A DNA stretch of 64,000 nt from Photobacterium proteolyticum (GTDB taxonomy: Bacteria; Pseudomonadota; Gammaproteobacteria; Enterobacterales; Vibrionaceae), in the NCBI RefSeq assembly GCF_001939735.1, contig NZ_MJIL01000079.1:124370-188369 (forward strand). Direction: 5' to 3'. Below, piece after piece: positions 61,247 through 64,000 of this stretch (positions are counted from its first letter, which is position 1; each line of letters starts with the position of its first letter). A program made the translations under genes and the position numbers. The notes under the pieces were generated by a model. That model made no database searches and had not been told where the DNA came from. It worked only from the letters and a program-made list of their open reading frames with translations.

Positions 61247-62554
61247 TTACATAAACAGCATCAGCAGCATTGCCAGCGGCAATTGATCGCCGGAAGCAAG
61301 AATGATCTTATCCCCTTCAATCTGCATTTGTAGCGAGTAGTAATCAGCCCCTTTCTCGACGATACCGCTTTGCTCCATCATCGATGCCTTTTCAAACAGG
61401 ATCGGATCCTCGTCAACCAACTGGATCGGCAGAAGCAGGCTAATATCACCTGTCAGCTTCTCCGAAATCTTCGCCATGTTTTCAGATGCACGAGCAATTC
61501 CCGGCGCAATAACCAGGTTCAGATGACTTTTCACATCCCCTTTGGGAGTAACCAGACTTAGGTCTTCAATGGTAAATTTCAACCCTTTGGCCACCAGCAG
61601 ATCAAGTGCAAGCGCGGCTTCTTTGGCTTGCTGTTCAGACATCTGCTCGTCAATGTCATCGGCCATATTGCCCAGCCGACTGATCGCCGGATAATTTAAA
61701 TCAGAAAATGCCAGCTTAAAGTTAAAGTTGCGGTACTCCTGACCATCTAGCGACACGATTTTCTCAATCGTCATCATGTTGGTATTGGTCAGCTGCTGTT
61801 CACTCTGCTCTGACGCCGGATCAGCCTGACCCAGCACATTGTTCATCCCAAGGGCAACGTTGTCGATTTCGACACTCTTGTTGTTGACCAGATCTTTGAA
61901 GCTGACATGCTTGAGCGCAAAATCCTGGCTACCAATCCAAAACTGACCATCAAGTCGGCCTTTTCCGCCACCTTCAAGCCCTGTCATGACCATAGATTCT
62001 TGCGCCGCCGTGGTGACTGTTGCATCAGGCAGTTGATAGCGGAACTCACCGGCGCCTTGGGCATCAACCGTCCCCTCCAGTACGAATGCCTTGATATCAG
62101 CCTTCGCCCCTTGCTCATTGTTAAAGCTCACCGGCTTCATGGTGATATTAAAGTCCGTTTTGCGCGTCAGGGCAGTATTAGTGGTAAAACTGATTGGTGA
62201 AACGCCTTCGCCCCACAGTTTGTCGGCAATTGGCCGTAGCTCTTCATCAAGCACCAGCTCACTGGTTGAGGTCACGCCCATAAAACCATGGCTGACCTTA
62301 TGCTGAACATACCAAACATCCGGCAGGCCTTCCTCGTCAAACACCGGCTTCCAGTCATCTTTGATTTCAATACGGGACACTGCATCTGAATTCAAATAGC
62401 CACGATCGTAGCTTTCACTGCTGATGGTCAGGTAGGGATTTTCATACTTACCTACGGTATCTAAATAGATACGCTCACCAATCTGCCCGGTTGCAAATGG
62501 CCAGCACAATACAATTGCTACAGCGCCGCCAACAGCACCTATTTTTCTCAACAT
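61247..62554 (-). CDS. YdgA/DUF945 family protein
   Basis: A 435-residue protein with one N-terminal membrane helix (about 5-22) that probably serves as an uncleaved anchor or signal. The rest is periplasmic and beta-rich, with repeated patterns such as ISSESYDRGYLNSDA, FNITMKPVSFN and FKLAFSDLNYPAI, as in DUF945 (E. coli YdgA, YihF). Function of the family is not established. I take the ATG at 62554 because the helix starts there and GGGACA lies upstream; the frame stays open to 62626. It diverges from the kinase gene at the right edge. Confidence 0.8.
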   Translation of the reverse strand: MLRKIGAVGGAVAIVLCWPFATGQIGERIYLDTVGKYENPYLTISSESYDRGYLNSDAVSRIEIKDDWKPVFDEEGLPDVWYVQHKVSHGFMGVTSTSELVLDEELRPIADKLWGEGVSPISFTTNTALTRKTDFNITMKPVSFNNEQGAKADIKAFVLEGTVDAQGAGEFRYQLPDATVTTAAQESMVMTGLEGGGKGRLDGQFWIGSQDFALKHVSFKDLVNNKSVEIDNVALGMNNVLGQADPASEQSEQQLTNTNMMTIEKIVSLDGQEYRNFNFKLAFSDLNYPAISRLGNMADDIDEQMSEQQAKEAALALDLLVAKGLKFTIEDLSLVTPKGDVKSHLNLVIAPGIARASENMAKISEKLTGDISLLLPIQLVDEDPILFEKASMMEQSGIVEKGADYYSLQMQIEGDKIILASGDQLPLAMLLMLFM

Positions 62555-62720
62555 TTTGTGTCCCAGTCTCTGAAGATGAAACGTTAAGTCTACCACAGCA
62601 AATCTGAATAATCGTTGCATAGTCAACGACTAATACTAAAGGTTTGTAAGCAGCATCTCAGTCTATTGCGGTCGCATCTTGTACACTTTAAGTACTAAAA
62701 CTACAAATAGGGAATTGAGG

Positions 62721-64000
62721 GTGAATAATTTTGTCATTGTATGTCTGGATGACGATCCTGGTGTAGTCGAACGGCTAAACCGCGATTTAGCGGACTTCGC
62801 CACGCTGTTTGATATCTGCAATGCCTACAGTATCGAAGAGGCAATTGATACCTTGCAGTTTATCGAGCAAAGTGACCAGCGTGTTGCCATGGTGATCTGT
62901 GACAACGAACTCGGCAATGACAACGGCGTCGATTTTCTGGTTCAGCTGGATCAATACCCGGTTGCCAGCCAGGCACGCTCGATACTGCTCAATGACAAAC
63001 CGCAACTCGATGCCATCATGCAGGCGGTCAATGAAGGACGCCTGCACTACTGTCTGACCAAGCCCTGGAGCAAAAAAGAGCTTCATCAGGTTCTGCTCAA
63101 AGAACTGACTACTTTTGTTCTCAAGCATACCGAAGAAGACTGGCTGCGCTATAGCCAGGTACTGGATCACCGCCGTATCCTCAATGCCCACATAGAAAGG
63201 CAAATGTCGAGCTTTCGTTCCGGGTTTATTCAAAATACCAATGATATCGACGATGCCAGCCTTGCCCGCCAGGTAACAGATGCGCTTCATGAATTCTTCA
63301 ACGGCAACGATGAAGACCGCGCCTGTCGTACCTACAGCGAGGGGCACCTGCTCACCAAGGAAGGCGAGCCGAACAACTTTCTCTGGTTTATTACTCAGGG
63401 CGAGGTTGCGCTGTACAAAAAAGACGAGCATGGCTACAAACACGAAGTAGTACGCGTCGGTCCCGGTCATCTGGTCGGCGGCATGTCTTTCGTTACCGGA
63501 GAGCCTTCTTTCTCTACCGGGGTGACACTGGATACGACTAATGTCATCAAGCTCGACCGCCAGCTGTTTAACAAAGTCATGAACTCGCGCAGCGAGCTGC
63601 TTCCGCTGTTCACCAACCTGTTGCTGCGTAACTTCAACCGTCGGCTGCAGGGCAGTATTCAAACCGAGATGCGCCTGCAGCAGACACTCAAGTCGCTGGA
63701 CGAGGCCTACCACCAGCTGGTGGAAAAAGAAAAAATGGCGATGCTCGGCCAGCTGGTCGCCGGTGTTGCCCATGAGCTCAATAACCCTGTTTCTGCGATT
63801 TTGCGTGGCAGCGATACCCTTAAACAGACCATTTGCAAACTCACCGACTCGCAACTGAGCCATGAAAACCAGACCAGGGGCAATTATATTCTTCAGCAGG
63901 CTATGCAGTCTCGTCCGTTATCAACTTCCGAAACCCGTCAGCTTGCCAAGCAGCTTGAATCGGTACTAGACGATCGCCAGCTCGCACGAAAAGCCGTACA
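62721..64000 (+). CDS. Receiver-cNMP domain-histidine kinase hybrid, 5' part
   Basis: GTG at 62721 with GGGAATTGAG upstream; the frame is open to the window edge (427 residues visible). Residues 1-125 form a receiver domain with CLDDD (Asp10-12), phospho-site Asp61 in ICDNELG and LTKPWS. Residues about 205-310 match a cyclic-nucleotide-binding fold (EGHLLTKEGEPNNFLWFITQG, GPGHLVGGMSFVTGEPSFS). The kinase H-box follows (His351 in GVAHELNNPVS), then the same long charged insert as in the kinase at 55902-57227. The ATPase domain lies past the edge. A large overlapping minus-strand frame here is only a shadow. Confidence 0.88.
   Translation, partial: MNNFVIVCLDDDPGVVERLNRDLADFATLFDICNAYSIEEAIDTLQFIEQSDQRVAMVICDNELGNDNGVDFLVQLDQYPVASQARSILLNDKPQLDAIMQAVNEGRLHYCLTKPWSKKELHQVLLKELTTFVLKHTEEDWLRYSQVLDHRRILNAHIERQMSSFRSGFIQNTNDIDDASLARQVTDALHEFFNGNDEDRACRTYSEGHLLTKEGEPNNFLWFITQGEVALYKKDEHGYKHEVVRVGPGHLVGGMSFVTGEPSFSTGVTLDTTNVIKLDRQLFNKVMNSRSELLPLFTNLLLRNFNRRLQGSIQTEMRLQQTLKSLDEAYHQLVEKEKMAMLGQLVAGVAHELNNPVSAILRGSDTLKQTICKLTDSQLSHENQTRGNYILQQAMQSRPLSTSETRQLAKQLESVLDDRQLARKAV

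Noticed and set aside
62787-63863. A 358-codon open frame on the minus strand
   Set aside because: It lies opposite the receiver-cNMP-kinase gene at 62721-64000, whose domains and motifs are clear. The minus frame encodes no recognisable domain.

Overview
The window looks like a chromosomal segment of a marine Vibrionaceae gamma-proteobacterium, most like Photobacterium. The left edge carries the end of a PfaD-type polyunsaturated fatty acid synthesis gene, a trait of marine and cold-adapted members. The CARF nuclease is of the Vibrio VC1899 type, and the treBC/treR, udp, sdaA and fsa genes have the enteric/Vibrio form. Most of it is ordinary, tightly packed chromosome with many rho-independent terminators. 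Three AT-rich patches stand out: a broken cyclase at 2.3-3.2 kb, a two-gene patch at 22.7-24.7 kb, and two secreted-protein genes at 52.8-54.7 kb.

Layout. 0-11 kb: pfaD end, a lipoprotein, a diguanylate cyclase pseudogene broken in part by an 8-bp tandem duplication, an M9 collagenase, and a large HExxHxxGxxH lipoprotein protease paired with an outer-membrane barrel. 11-18 kb: an LplT-PlsC fusion, a DJ-1/marR/GNAT operon with a palindromic operator, sdaA and an EamA exporter. 17.4-22.5 kb: a glycyl-radical dehydratase-like enzyme, its activase, a DeoR regulator and fructose-6-phosphate aldolase. Its divergent promoter has a perfect FNR box, and three near-identical inverted repeats look like operators of the local DeoR protein. 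22.7-24.7 kb: a uracil-DNA-glycosylase-like protein and a PD-(D/E)XK nuclease separated by a perfect 17-bp-stem hairpin.

24.9-34.6 kb: a leftward five-gene cluster of YqiJ/NfeD-like protein, YqiK-type flotillin, a ~1640-residue coiled-coil AAA ATPase, a single-HKD phospholipase D-like nuclease and TelA. It joins membrane-microdomain, DNA-processing and Ter-type stress proteins and is the best candidate for an under-described system. 35-41 kb: a LysE/RhtB exporter and the treBC-DUF1349 operon with treR, two TreR-like operators and a CRP site. 41-42 kb: a lone Card1/Can2-type CARF nuclease. 42-48 kb: a six-gene Lol-like operon (TetR, LolA-like carrier, two FtsX-type permeases, LolD-like ATPase, outer-membrane barrel).

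48-52.4 kb: structured repeats, udp with paired CRP sites, and a ZntA-type P-type ATPase with a cysteine/histidine-rich N-terminus and a MerR-type 20-bp-spacer promoter. 52.7-55.2 kb: a duplicated-domain secreted protein, an HExxH lipoprotein and a 59-residue small protein. 55.4-64 kb: a response regulator, a cNMP-domain histidine kinase and a DASS transporter; then MATE, CBS and DUF945 proteins; and at the right edge a REC-cNMP-histidine kinase related to the first kinase. No rRNA, tRNA, CRISPR array, transposase or integrase was recognised.
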